This document shows positions 1 through 7,750 of a stretch of 32,893 nucleotides of DNA, in pieces (the first letter of the stretch is position 1; each line of letters opens with the position of its first letter). This DNA comes from JAHHLP01 sp041609895 (GTDB lineage: Bacteria; Bacteroidota; Rhodothermia; Rhodothermales; JABDKH01): the NCBI GenBank assembly GCA_041609895.1, contig JBFIPX010000015.1, positions 1 through 32,893 of the forward strand, in the 5' to 3' direction. The notes under the pieces are model-generated. The model was not told the DNA's origin, did no database searches, and saw only the letters and a list, made by a program, of their open reading frames with translations. The position numbers and the translations under genes are program-made.

Positions 1-79
1 AAACATTATCCATAAGCGTGCGGAGTGTCGCGTGCTCCTCTTCAACGCGATCTGCAATCGCTGCCTTTTTCTCTCCCAT
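1..79 (-). CDS. Small HHE/hemerythrin-like protein, N-terminal fragment
   Basis: Only the first 26 codons lie in the window; the gene runs off the left edge. The ATG (complement of 77-79) is preceded on the minus strand by GGAGAG about 7 nt upstream, a good ribosome binding site, so this start is better supported than the longer overlapping minus-strand frame at 42-242. The visible peptide begins MGEKKAAIADRVEEEHATLR and continues with a helical, charged stretch. The EEHxxLRxLM pattern recalls the first helix of hemerythrin/HHE cation-binding domains, but 26 residues are too few to be sure. It is divergent from the NusG-II-like gene, with an 89-bp shared upstream region. Confidence 0.5.
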   Translation of the reverse strand, partial: MGEKKAAIADRVEEEHATLRTLMDNV

Positions 80-168
80 AATAGCTCTCCTGCATTCGAG
101 TTATCTTCGCTTGGACGGATGCGTGAGCCGGACCATAAAGGGTACGAAAAGTCACGTGAGGTTGGTTT

Positions 169-825
169 ATGAATCGTCGTGAATGGCTAAAAATTCTTTC
201 TGGCGGAACAGCTGCAGTTGCGGCAGCCGGTACCGCTGTCACACCGCTGCCGTGGCTCGCGTGCTCATCCGACAGGCTGGCGTTTTACGCGATCACGCCG
301 CATCCCTCGCGCACCACAGACCTCATACTCGCGGCCACGAACACGCCGGCTTCGTCGGTCACCATTAGCATCCGGCAGATTGCAGACTCGACTCCCGACG
401 TCACTCTAGTTCGAAACGGCGTCTTGGTCGACCCCAATTCGCCGAACGCTCCTGATGCGCTAAGTTACGTGGCACGTAATCTGAAGGCGTATCAGCAGCC
501 GGCGACGCATCTTGTCTCTTTGGAACCCGCACAGCCCGTCAGTCGACGCGATCCGGATCGCATCTTTTTCGAAGTGGATGGTCGTGTCGTCGAATCGATA
601 GATCGGGACGCCGAATACAGTCGCATCGAGATCCGCGGTGCTGATGGCCTCACTATTTTCGGCCTGAAGGAGAGACAGCTGCGCGTCGCTTCTTCCTCGT
701 GTCGTCACAAGTTATGCATGCGATGCGGCGCTATGCGTTCCGGACGGATTATCTGCGCACCGAACCGCCTCGTCGCGAGCGTGGGCCATCGGCAACTTGA
801 GGGATTTGACACAATTACCGGTTGA
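169..825 (+). CDS. Tat-exported protein with C-terminal NusG domain II-like fold
   Basis: A 218-residue exported protein. The N terminus has a twin-arginine signal (MNRREWLKI, then an Ala/Gly-rich stretch) and a cysteine at 32 after WLA, so it may be a Tat lipoprotein. Residues about 131-205 resemble NusG domain II (Pfam NusG_II), the small beta domain found as a free exported protein beside ApbE and FMN-binding proteins: hallmarks are the hydrophobic IEIRGADGL strand, the SSCRHKLC segment and IICAPNRLV. Four cysteines (178, 183, 186, 196; CX4CX2CX9C) are more than the usual three. Residues 35-130 form an N-terminal region I do not recognise. The ATG follows GTGAGG with good spacing. The downstream ApbE gene starts about 25 nt after the stop, or overlaps it if a TTG at 797 is used, so the two are almost surely co-transcribed. 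Confidence 0.75.
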   Translation: MNRREWLKILSGGTAAVAAAGTAVTPLPWLACSSDRLAFYAITPHPSRTTDLILAATNTPASSVTISIRQIADSTPDVTLVRNGVLVDPNSPNAPDALSYVARNLKAYQQPATHLVSLEPAQPVSRRDPDRIFFEVDGRVVESIDRDAEYSRIEIRGADGLTIFGLKERQLRVASSSCRHKLCMRCGAMRSGRIICAPNRLVASVGHRQLEGFDTITG

Positions 826-850
826 TCGACTCGGCCCCGCCATACGTACT

Positions 851-1879
851 GTGACGCTTCATCTGATCCACCATTCTCTGCAAAACGTCTTGCGCGCGCT
901 TCCGATTGCCTTATTAGTCGCGTCACTAGTCGGAGTCGCATCCTGCACACCTGACGACCTACCGCAGCGCCAGGTGAGTCGGTTTGCCATGGGCACGATG
1001 GTGGACTACACGATAGTGGCGGAATCGGACGCAGCCTCGCGTAGAGCGATCGAAGCCGCACACAAAGAGATCGAACACGTTTCGTCCCTACTGTGGGAAG
1101 AGGACAGCGTCAGCAGCATCTATCGATTTAACCGGATCCCGGATACGATGCGGGCGTCTGACGAGGTCGCTTCGTTCCTAAGACGATCCCGCCGGTATCA
1201 TCTGAACACCCGCGGAGCCTTCGACATCACGATCAGGCCAGTTCTCAGCCTGTATCCATTCGGGACCGAAGATCCTCGACCGCCGACTTACGGCGAGCTG
1301 TCTGCGGCGATGCGAAACGTCGACATGACCGCATGGTCAGTTGACGCCTCGGGACTCGCCACTAAGAGCCGGCAGGAAATCTCGCTGGCCGTAGGCGGCG
1401 TCGCAAAAGGCTATGCGGTCGACAGGGCGGTTGCCGTCCTAAGACAGATGGGCGTACAGAACGCAGTCGTCAACGCAGGCGGAGACCTGTATTGCCTTGG
1501 CACCAACCATGGAACGCCCTGGCGCGTCGGCGTCAGAGACCCTGACGATGCAGGTGGCGTCATCAAAGTTCTCCACGTCGTGGACGCGGGTGTAGCAACG
1601 TCGGGAGACTACCAGCAATACTTCGACCACGACGGAGTTCGGTACCATCACATACTGGACCCGGAGACGGGGCGACCGGCTCGCAAGGTGCGCAGCGCAA
1701 CGGTCATCGCTCCGACTACCGAAGAGGCAGATGCGCTGGCTACAGCAGCGTTCGTCCTTGGCCCGGTTGACGGTATCAGTCTTCTCGACTCACTTGGCGC
1801 CGAGGGACTACTCGTCGATTCAACCGGCGCAATCTATTCGACTCCCGGGTTAGACGCATATCTGCGCGACGGCAACTGA
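851..1879 (+). CDS. apbE: ApbE-family FAD:protein FMN transferase lipoprotein
   Basis: Flavinyltransferase of the ApbE family, which moves FMN from FAD onto a Thr/Ser of exported target proteins with Mg2+. Family signatures read clearly: FAMGTMVDY near the N terminus, the GGVAKGYAVDRAV nucleotide-binding block (about residues 182-194), VNAGGD, ATSGDY (249-254), HILDPETG (267-274) and TEEADALATAAFVLG. I place the start at GTG 851 because it yields a short lipoprotein signal with lipobox VASC (Cys32); the frame stays open to a TTG at 797, which would overlap the preceding gene by 29 nt and bury the signal. The usual acidic residue before GGVAKG (DLGG in many members) is replaced (LAVGG). No obvious flavinylated target motif or FMN-binding partner lies nearby, so the substrate is unknown. 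Length (342 residues) is normal. Confidence 0.92.
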   Translation: MTLHLIHHSLQNVLRALPIALLVASLVGVASCTPDDLPQRQVSRFAMGTMVDYTIVAESDAASRRAIEAAHKEIEHVSSLLWEEDSVSSIYRFNRIPDTMRASDEVASFLRRSRRYHLNTRGAFDITIRPVLSLYPFGTEDPRPPTYGELSAAMRNVDMTAWSVDASGLATKSRQEISLAVGGVAKGYAVDRAVAVLRQMGVQNAVVNAGGDLYCLGTNHGTPWRVGVRDPDDAGGVIKVLHVVDAGVATSGDYQQYFDHDGVRYHHILDPETGRPARKVRSATVIAPTTEEADALATAAFVLGPVDGISLLDSLGAEGLLVDSTGAIYSTPGLDAYLRDGN

Positions 1880-2016
1880 GCCGACCCCGGACCGCACGGA
1901 CCGGTCCTGCCGCGACTCGCAGAGAACGGTTGCGAAGGCGGTGGTTGGGTAGCGGCATCAAGGCACCGGCGCGATAACAACGACCGGGACAATGGAGACG
2001 ATCGTACGGCGGCCCG

Positions 2017-2814
2017 TCATTCGACGGTGACGTGTGCCCCCTCGACGATCACGTCGTACTGATAACCGGCACCGAAATCCTTGTCGGTCGCAAGGATGCC
2101 GGTGACGGTGACGATGTCGCCAACGCTCACGACGTCGTTCGTCGTAACGGTAAGATCGTTTTGACCAGGCGAACCAGTTCCGTCCTGTACGTGAAGCCAG
2201 TTCGACCCCATGATGTTGGCGTTATACTTCACGACACGCCCCCTGAACGTCACGGTCTCGCCATCAAGATCTTCGCCAGCCGCGATAATATCGCCCACGG
2301 AACGACCGCCTTCGGGCACCTCGATTTCACCGGCCGAAAGATCTGTCTCGGCAACGGTGACGGGCGGATGGTCGGCCGGCATATCCAGCGAAGCACTGTT
2401 GCCATCGTCTCCTCCCGAAACGCCGCCGGATACGTTGACCTGGTCTACGAAATAGACGACATCAAAGTCGCGGTTTAGTGCGCTGCTGTGGAAGTCCTGC
2501 ATTGGCATACCGTCGGGTACGACGACGGGGTCGCCGACCTCGACGTCAAACGCGGGAGCCGCCGCCCAGAAGGTCTCGCTGCCTGTATCTACATTGACGT
2601 AGGTATAACCTGCGGCGTTCATGGTCTCGGTTACCTTCCCGGATCGCCCGTCCGCCGAAGCAACAGTAGAAGGACCCGGGTTACCGGTCGTTCCAGAGGA
2701 AGCAACCGGATCACTTTCACTGGTTCCGGCGGGAACGGAAGAGTGATTGTCCGAGCAAGCGATTATCGAGCTCACGATCAGGAATGCGAAGGGAAGTAAG
2801 AGCGTTTTGCGCAC
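2017..2814 (-). CDS. OB-fold lipoprotein (tRNA-anti-like domains)
   Basis: A lipoprotein of 265 residues. GTG at 2814 is chosen as start: it is preceded by AAGGAG at 6-7 nt and gives a textbook signal (MRKTLLLPFAFLIVSSIIAC, lipobox Cys20); an upstream ATG in frame would add 21 polar residues. A Ser/Thr/Gly-rich linker follows. Two folded parts are visible: about 58-127 (GKVTETMNAAGYTYVNVDTG, then VGDPVVVPDGMPMQDFHS), a pattern common in secreted Bacteroidota and proteobacterial proteins, and about 170-262, an OB-fold of the nucleic-acid-binding-like exported class with IMGSNWLHVQDGTG and TVTGILATDKDFGAGYQY. The domains are separated by an acidic linker. Ligand unknown; these exported OB folds need not bind nucleic acid. 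Convergent with apbE across 137 bp. Confidence 0.8.
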   Translation of the reverse strand: MRKTLLLPFAFLIVSSIIACSDNHSSVPAGTSESDPVASSGTTGNPGPSTVASADGRSGKVTETMNAAGYTYVNVDTGSETFWAAAPAFDVEVGDPVVVPDGMPMQDFHSSALNRDFDVVYFVDQVNVSGGVSGGDDGNSASLDMPADHPPVTVAETDLSAGEIEVPEGGRSVGDIIAAGEDLDGETVTFRGRVVKYNANIMGSNWLHVQDGTGSPGQNDLTVTTNDVVSVGDIVTVTGILATDKDFGAGYQYDVIVEGAHVTVE

Positions 2815-3008
2815 GATATTCTCCTTTTGATCTCCTTTTGCAGCGCCCTGAGAGGTGGTGGGACGCCGGGGTTTCAAGTGTCACGCTGAAATGGTATAAG
2901 ACCCGCAATATAACAGCCGGTGTAACGTGGGGTTTCACAACGGAACACCGGTACAGTGCCGCCAACCCGTCTGCCTTTGCCTGGCAGAACCAGAGCCCTA
3001 CGCACGGC

Positions 3009-3827
3009 TCAGACGAGCCTGATATGGTCCAGTGACGGGATACGTCGCCGCGCCTCTTCGACGCGGGACAGGGAGATATCCGCCGACACGACCGCGTCAC
3101 CATCTTCAACGCGATCGAGTACGTTACCCCATGGTCCGACGATCATGGTGTGTCCGAAACTGACGCGACCTTTCGAGTGCCGCCCGTATTGCGCCGGTGC
3201 CACGACGTAGCACAGGTTCTCGATCGCACGGGCCCGAACAAGAACATCCCAGTGGGCCTTACCGGTCTCCATGGTAAACGCCGATGGGACGAAGATGACG
3301 GAAGATCCTGCCTTGGCCAAACGGCGGAAGAGTTCCGGAAAGCGAAGGTCGTAGCAGATCGTCAATCCGAGGGTGAAGCCTGAGACATCAACTGAGACCA
3401 CGTCGGAACCGGGGCGCACGAACGCGGACTCCTGAAATGTATTGTCCTCGTCGACTGCTACATCAAACAGATGCATCTTGTCATATCTGGCGCCTACCGA
3501 GCCATCAGGACCGACGACGAAAGAGGTGTTGGTCACCTTGTCGCCCCTGTCGCGAATGGGTATGCTACCTCCAACGATGTGGATGCCGTACCGCACCGCT
3601 TGTTCGCGAAGGAATCGAATGCTGGGGCCGGTTTCCGGGTCTTCCGCTGCAGCGACCTTCGCAGCGCCATCTCCCAGAAAAGAGAAGTTCTCTGGAAGCG
3701 CAACGAGGTCAGCACCGTCTGCGACAGCCCGTTCAATAAGCCGGCCTGCTACGGCCAGATTCTTCTCACGGTCTTCCGTAGAACACAGTTGTACGGCTGA
3801 CACACGGATTGTTGTCAGGCCAGACAT
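3009..3827 (-). CDS. Carbon-nitrogen hydrolase (Nit/omega-amidase type)
   Basis: Cytoplasmic amidase of the nitrilase superfamily, 272 residues, no signal peptide. The Glu-Lys-Cys catalytic triad is intact: Glu46 in LVALPENFSF, Lys117 in RYDKMHLFDV, and Cys158 in LTICYDLRFPELFR. The KMHLFDV and CYDLRFPE forms are those of the Nit1/Nit2 branch, whose best known members hydrolyse deaminated glutathione (a metabolite-repair reaction) or omega-amides such as 2-oxoglutaramate. Length fits this branch. I cannot decide between these substrates by eye. It lies alone between the OB-fold lipoprotein (194 bp downstream) and the hairpin that follows the 4042 gene, so it probably has its own promoter within 3828-3928. 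Confidence 0.88.
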   Translation of the reverse strand: MSGLTTIRVSAVQLCSTEDREKNLAVAGRLIERAVADGADLVALPENFSFLGDGAAKVAAAEDPETGPSIRFLREQAVRYGIHIVGGSIPIRDRGDKVTNTSFVVGPDGSVGARYDKMHLFDVAVDEDNTFQESAFVRPGSDVVSVDVSGFTLGLTICYDLRFPELFRRLAKAGSSVIFVPSAFTMETGKAHWDVLVRARAIENLCYVVAPAQYGRHSKGRVSFGHTMIVGPWGNVLDRVEDGDAVVSADISLSRVEEARRRIPSLDHIRLV

Positions 3828-3928
3828 CGAGGGGCCTCGCGCTTGTTTTCTGAGGTGTGCACTTCTTGAAAGGGAGGTTAGCTTGTTGTCTGGATGAAAG
3901 CCTGTTCAACGGGGTGGCAAAACGACAA

Positions 3929-3959
3929 CGCCTCAGAACCCGCAATAGATTCTGAGGCG
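3929..3959 (-). terminator. Hairpin downstream of the 4042-4791 gene
   Basis: A perfect 10-bp inverted repeat: CGCCTCAGAA at 3929-3938 and TTCTGAGGCG at 3950-3959, with an 11-nt loop. On the minus strand it follows the stop of the duplicated-domain gene by about 80 nt and is followed by a T-containing but not continuous tract (GTTGTCGTTTTG), so it could be a weak intrinsic terminator. An operator or an mRNA-end stabiliser is the alternative; it also sits upstream of the nitrilase-family gene. Confidence 0.55.
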
Positions 3960-4041
3960 CTGGTCCGCTTCATTAGGTTCTTTGTGCGTCACCGCACTGT
4001 CGCTCACAGGCCACCGTGGATAGCCAACGAATCGCCCAGGA

Positions 4042-4791
4042 TCATGGCTTCGCCATCTTGATATCCCACATGTAGTCCTGATGGCCTTTGCAGTTCGATG
4101 CAAACTCGGCCCATGCATCGGGGTGCTCTGTCGCCATGGCGCCGGCCATATCGTGGATAGCTTCGAGGTTGTCCGCGTGACTGGCTCCATCGATGAGGAA
4201 GAGTCGTGTGTAGCTGCCACCGAATACGTGGCTCCAGAATGACCACGAATTTATCCGACCCTCCTCTTTCATCTTTTGTGCAACGGCAGAGATCTCTTCA
4301 AACGCAGCGTCCACGCGATCGCCCTGGCTCATGTCGCATTCCAGGTAGACGGATAGTCCGGCATCCGGGCGGTCGGCGATCACTTCATCATCTGCAGTGG
4401 ATCCGCTGACAAAAGACCACACGTAGTCGTCGTGAGCGCCGCATATGCTGGTAAACTCGCGTGCTGCCGACGAATGATCAGCCTGCAACTTTTGGACAAA
4501 AGCATCGCGGGCGTTCTCGAGATCACCCAAATCGGTACCTACCGTGTAAAGAACGCGCCGCCAGTGACCACCGCCGTTGTGGGCCAGCCAACCCCAACCC
4601 GTTATCGCACCGTCGGCAATTTGTGCGTCCAGCAAGGGGGCTACCACCGCTGCAACGATTTCGTCGGCCCGACTCTGCCGGGTCATGTCACAAATGGCAT
4701 AAGTGCCGGAAACGTAACGCTGAGCAAAGGCGTCGGCAGCGATCAGCGAAAGCGTACAGACTGCCAACACGGTTAATGAGATTTTGCGCAT
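4042..4791 (-). CDS. Secreted protein of two tandem copies of an unrecognised domain
   Basis: A 249-residue protein with a Sec signal peptide (about residues 1-23, cleavage after AFA). The mature part is two homologous units: about 31-127 and 149-245. Matching landmarks: YAICDMTRQSRAD with YLECDMSQGDRVD; ITGWGWLAHNGGGHWRRVLY with INSWSFWSHVFGGSYTRLFL; ARDAFVQKL with IHDMAGAMA; SICGAHDDYVW with SNCKGHQDYMW. Each unit keeps two cysteines (34/117 and 152/234) that could form one disulfide per unit in the periplasm. The beta-alpha-beta-like order and length of each unit suggest a dimeric alpha-beta-barrel (ferredoxin-like) fold made in one chain; this is inference. I do not know the family or function. 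The ATG has a strong AGGAGGGA site 6 nt upstream, suggesting high expression. Confidence 0.82.
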   Translation of the reverse strand: MRKISLTVLAVCTLSLIAADAFAQRYVSGTYAICDMTRQSRADEIVAAVVAPLLDAQIADGAITGWGWLAHNGGGHWRRVLYTVGTDLGDLENARDAFVQKLQADHSSAAREFTSICGAHDDYVWSFVSGSTADDEVIADRPDAGLSVYLECDMSQGDRVDAAFEEISAVAQKMKEEGRINSWSFWSHVFGGSYTRLFLIDGASHADNLEAIHDMAGAMATEHPDAWAEFASNCKGHQDYMWDIKMAKP

Positions 4792-4930
4792 GGGATCCCT
4801 CCTAAGGAAATGTTATGTGCGGATCCGGCCCGTTTGGACGAGGCGAGGCGCCCTGGAAAAGGCCGCCTTCGATAAGCGTTAAACGGTGTCTCGCCCCGGC
4901 ATACCGAAATTCGGAAATAGCTCGACCGGA

Positions 4931-4957
4931 CAACCGGACGTTGATTTCATCCGGTTG
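4931..4957. repeat. 8-bp inverted repeat upstream of the 4042-4791 gene
   Basis: CAACCGGA at 4931-4938 and TCCGGTTG at 4950-4957 are perfect reverse complements around an 11-nt spacer. A further ACCGGAC copy lies just to the left (about 4924-4930) and a small palindrome CCGAAATTCGG at 4904-4914. The group lies about 140-170 bp upstream of the strongly ribosome-bound ATG at 4791 and about 90 bp past the end of the gene remnant. No T-run follows on either strand, which argues against a terminator; an operator or leader structure is possible. Confidence 0.4.
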
Positions 4958-5047
4958 GGTGAAATTTGAATTAGTGTAGGAAAAAGAGGGGGATCGGCGC
5001 AAGCCGGCGATCACCTCCGAGGGCGCGTCTTGACAGCTCCCAAGCAA

Positions 5048-5444
5048 CTACTCTAGAGTCTTCAGAAAGTCCAGCACTCGCTTCCGAGCAAGGCTCCACG
5101 TGCCTTGCCACTCGAATGCCATGTTGGCTATAGCGATATCTTCTGGCTAGCAAGCCAACGTGCAAATCGCTCTCTCGCCGAAATGAGTCGACCCCCTGAT
5201 TGGCAATCGCTCTAGGTGTTTCGGCGTCGACGACAATCATCGGGACGTAGAGTGACATGCCCAAGAGTCTTCCTTCGTCCGAGGCAGAGATCCGGGCCGC
5301 CTCGGCAAACACCTGCCGGGCGTCGTCCGTCGTTAGCGGGTCTTGCGGAGCCGGATTGGGACCCAAGGTTGGCGTCAACATCAAGGCGGCCGTAGCGAAC
5401 AGAAGGATCATTTTCCCCGCGTGATTGCTCCAGATTGTCGACAT
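5048..5444 (-). pseudogene. Frameshifted, shortened remnant of a conserved hypothetical gene
   Basis: The open minus-strand frame from ATG 5444 starts with a signal-like segment (an in-frame ATG at 5411 gives MILLFATAALMLTPTLG), then DDARQVFAEAARISASDE, GRLLGMSLYVPMIVVD and AIANQ. This recalls a conserved exported family with a GVSLCGPxLFVD...VANQ...VGxLPxxxxIANTAxEWxGxRW layout (remembered, not searched). The frame then loses the pattern and becomes Arg-rich. Dropping one base near 5147 restores it: HVGLL is followed by PEDIAIANMAFEWQGTW, then a short tail ending at TAG 5048-5050. The family normally continues for hundreds of residues, so the gene seems both frameshifted and truncated. Without correction the frame runs on to 4971. 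A sequencing error could explain the shift but not the missing C-terminal part. Confidence 0.6.
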
Positions 5445-5822
5445 TCTAATTGATTGAATGGCCCGCTAGAACGGACGCGCAGCCAACTTAAAAGGTAAAC
5501 GCGCGGCTTCGCCCAAACGCATGCAGGTCACCGGTTTTGAATCATTTCGAACTACGTTACGCAGTGTATATTGTCGGCCGATATCATCCGGCTTAGCCGG
5601 CATGGTCTCAGTGCAAGTACGTTACCGCCTACACAATGATACGCGAGGATCAATCAGCAACTCACTACCGAGTAGGGGGTCTGGGCGAGGGCGACATCAA
5701 CGTCGTAACTGACACCTGAAATATTTCAACGTAGCAGATGAATGGTGGGTATGATCCTTCTCATGAGAACGGCACCCATTAGTACCGCAGTAGTCATACA
5801 ATCACTTCAAAAGGTCAAAGAC
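5445..5822. other. Intergenic region between the remnant and the SMP-30-like gene
   Basis: About 380 bp between divergent units. I see no convincing gene: a 63-codon plus-strand frame at 5521-5712 has no ribosome site, is Arg/Ser-rich and resembles nothing. A small hairpin CCGGC-TTA-GCCGG is present at 5588-5600. The plus-strand unit presumably has its promoter here, but I find no box I would defend. Confidence 0.5.
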
Positions 5823-6917
5823 ATGAAATGGCTAAGCGCAGTACCTGGCTTGATCACACTAACACTATTTGTCACCGGTTGCGATGTGACCCAGCATGAA
5901 CCGATGGAGCGACATGCGGCCATCGAGGGTGAGTCGCAAACCGCCGAGACGATTCATCATTGGAACGCGGAGTCATCGGCCAAGCTTCTCATCGCCTTCG
6001 ACGAGGCGGCCGGACAGGCGCCGGAGGGCATCGCCATCGACAAGACCGGTAACATCTTCGTATCGATTGCGCCGCTGGGGCAGCTCTGGAAGATTCGACC
6101 GGGCTCCGATACTCCCGAGGTTTTCGGCACCATCGACGGATTGGATCCGTCTGCGGGAGATCTGGGCATCCTCGGACTGGCGACCGACGCGCGTGGCAAT
6201 GTTTACGCGGGTGTGCAGTCATCGAACGCTGGAGCGAACGGAGTCTGGGTGTTCGACCGGCGGACTGGCGATGCCTCACGCATAGAAGGGTCCGAGAACA
6301 TCGTGTTTGCCAACGACCTCGCGTTCGACAAACGAGGCAACCTCTACATCACCGACTCCATACTCGGCGCCATTTGGCGGCTGCCGAAGAGCGGCATACT
6401 TGAGCCGTGGCTGACAGGCGACGAGAACCTCGCGGGCACCGGAGTACTGGGCCTTGGGGCACCCATCGGAGCAAACGGCATCGAGTTCAGGCAAGGAGTC
6501 TTGTACGTTGCCAATACTGAGAAGGGTTTGATCGTAAGTGTCCCCATCGGGAACGATGGCCAGCCTGGCAGCTCCAACATTTTGGCGGCCTTCCCAGAGA
6601 TTGAGGTTCAGCCCGGCGTCTTCTTGCCAAGCGCTGCCGACGGCCTCGCGTTGGACGTGTTCGGAAATATCTACGTGGCACAAATCAACCTGAGTACGAT
6701 CGTTAAGGTCACGCCCGATGGTGACGTAGAGGTGGTGTTTTCGGGTGACCCGCTGGACTGGCCGTCCAGTATTAAGTTCGGGACGTCGCGTGGCTACCAG
6801 CAGACCTTATTCGCTGTGAACTTCTCGATCGGCGAGGGCTTCGGCGACGAGGTGCCTCGTGCCGGTCCGGGCCTTGTCTCCATCGACCTTGGCGTTCCGG
6901 GAATGCCACTACCGTAA
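5823..6917 (+). CDS. SMP-30/gluconolactonase-like beta-propeller lipoprotein
   Basis: A 364-residue lipoprotein. ATG 5823 is chosen because it gives a normal signal (MKWLSAVPGLITLTLFVTGC, lipobox Cys20); an in-frame ATG at 5742 would add 27 residues before it. The body has about six repeats of the SMP-30/NHL type with the pattern G-hydrophobic-D-x-x-G-N-hydrophobic-Y: PEGIAIDKTGNIFVS, LGLATDARGNVYAG, NDLAFDKRGNLYITDS, ANGIEFRQGVLYVAN, ADGLALDVFGNIYVAQ. The NDLAF and ITDS elements resemble metal-site strands of SMP-30 lactonases, but I cannot assign a catalytic set. It may act on a sugar lactone in the periplasm, or only bind. It leads a likely operon with the creatininase-family gene 55 bp on and nagB. 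Confidence 0.85.
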   Translation: MKWLSAVPGLITLTLFVTGCDVTQHEPMERHAAIEGESQTAETIHHWNAESSAKLLIAFDEAAGQAPEGIAIDKTGNIFVSIAPLGQLWKIRPGSDTPEVFGTIDGLDPSAGDLGILGLATDARGNVYAGVQSSNAGANGVWVFDRRTGDASRIEGSENIVFANDLAFDKRGNLYITDSILGAIWRLPKSGILEPWLTGDENLAGTGVLGLGAPIGANGIEFRQGVLYVANTEKGLIVSVPIGNDGQPGSSNILAAFPEIEVQPGVFLPSAADGLALDVFGNIYVAQINLSTIVKVTPDGDVEVVFSGDPLDWPSSIKFGTSRGYQQTLFAVNFSIGEGFGDEVPRAGPGLVSIDLGVPGMPLP

Positions 6918-6972
6918 GAGTCGCTCCGGCGTCCCGTCAAGCACCCGTTCGCGAAGCAGATATCAAGAAATC

Positions 6973-7740
6973 ATGGCTGGTACACCGTATATCCTCGCGG
7001 AAAGTACCTGGAAAGAAGTAGTAGAAGCCGATTTCGAGGTCGTCGTCTTGCCGTGGGGTGCAACCGAGGCACACAATTACCATCTGCCCTACGCTACGGA
7101 CAACCTGCAGGTCGAGTATATCGCTCGAGAGTCGGCCCGAAAGGCGTGGGAGCGGCGAGCGCAGGTAGTGGTGCTGCCGGGCATACCGTTCGGCGTCAAT
7201 ACCGGTCAACTGGACATTAGACTTTGCATCAATCTGAACCCGTCCACGCAGGCTGCTATTCTGCGTGACGTCGTAGCATCGCTTGACGGCCAGGGGATAC
7301 GCAAGCTGGTACTGCTCAACGGCCATGGTGGCAATGACTTCCGGGCGATGATCCGTGAATTAGCGCCCGTGTTTCCGGACGCGTTTGTGAGCCTGATCGA
7401 CTGGTACCGGCTCGGGAGTCCCGACGACGTTTTCGATGAGCCAGGCGATCACGCCGGCGAGATGGAGACCTCAAACGTATTGTATATCGCGCCGGAGCTG
7501 GTCCTGCCGCTGGATGAAGCCGGTGCCGGCCGAGAGCGCCGGTTCCGGCTTGGCGGCCTCCGCGATGGGACGGCTTGGGCTCCCCGGCATTGGCGCAGCG
7601 TGTCTGACGATACGGGGGTCGGGAATCCGCGAAACGCGACGCCCGAAAAAGGCGCCCGTCATTTGGATACAATCACGGATGTCGTCGCCGACTACCTCGT
7701 CGCCCTCGCGGGTGCCGATTTGACGGAACTATACGAGTAA
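6973..7740 (+). CDS. Creatininase-family metal-dependent amidohydrolase
   Basis: Cytoplasmic enzyme of 255 residues in the creatininase superfamily (zinc/manganese hydrolases of cyclic amides and related compounds, including creatininase, mycofactocin MftE and riboflavin-pathway ArfB). The metal signature is intact: LPWGATEAHNYHLPYATD (Glu32, His34, His37, Asp43), LLNGHGGN (His118) and DHAGEMETS (His160, Glu163, Glu165). The usual mid-region EH..FPGT segment is replaced by VNTGQLDIRLCINLNP, marking a subfamily whose substrate I cannot name. ATG 6973 is chosen because family members begin just before this point; the frame opens earlier (6859) inside the upstream gene. It is 55 bp after the SMP-30-like gene and 10 bp before nagB, so it is likely co-transcribed and part of the same sugar route. 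Confidence 0.88.
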   Translation: MAGTPYILAESTWKEVVEADFEVVVLPWGATEAHNYHLPYATDNLQVEYIARESARKAWERRAQVVVLPGIPFGVNTGQLDIRLCINLNPSTQAAILRDVVASLDGQGIRKLVLLNGHGGNDFRAMIRELAPVFPDAFVSLIDWYRLGSPDDVFDEPGDHAGEMETSNVLYIAPELVLPLDEAGAGRERRFRLGGLRDGTAWAPRHWRSVSDDTGVGNPRNATPEKGARHLDTITDVVADYLVALAGADLTELYE

Positions 7741-7750
7741 GGCTTTTGCG

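Noticed and set aside
42..242. 66-codon minus-strand frame overlapping the start of the first gene
   Set aside because: It is in another frame from the well-supported ATG at 79 with its GGAGAG site, overlaps the NusG-II-like gene start, and has no family resemblance.
1889..1907. GGACCG/CGGTCC hairpin between apbE and the OB-fold lipoprotein
   Set aside because: Short stem and no T-run; insufficient to call a terminator.
4802..5047. 81-codon minus-strand frame just upstream of the 4042 gene
   Set aside because: No ribosome site or recognisable domain; covers the palindrome cluster; could be decay product of the remnant but I cannot show it.
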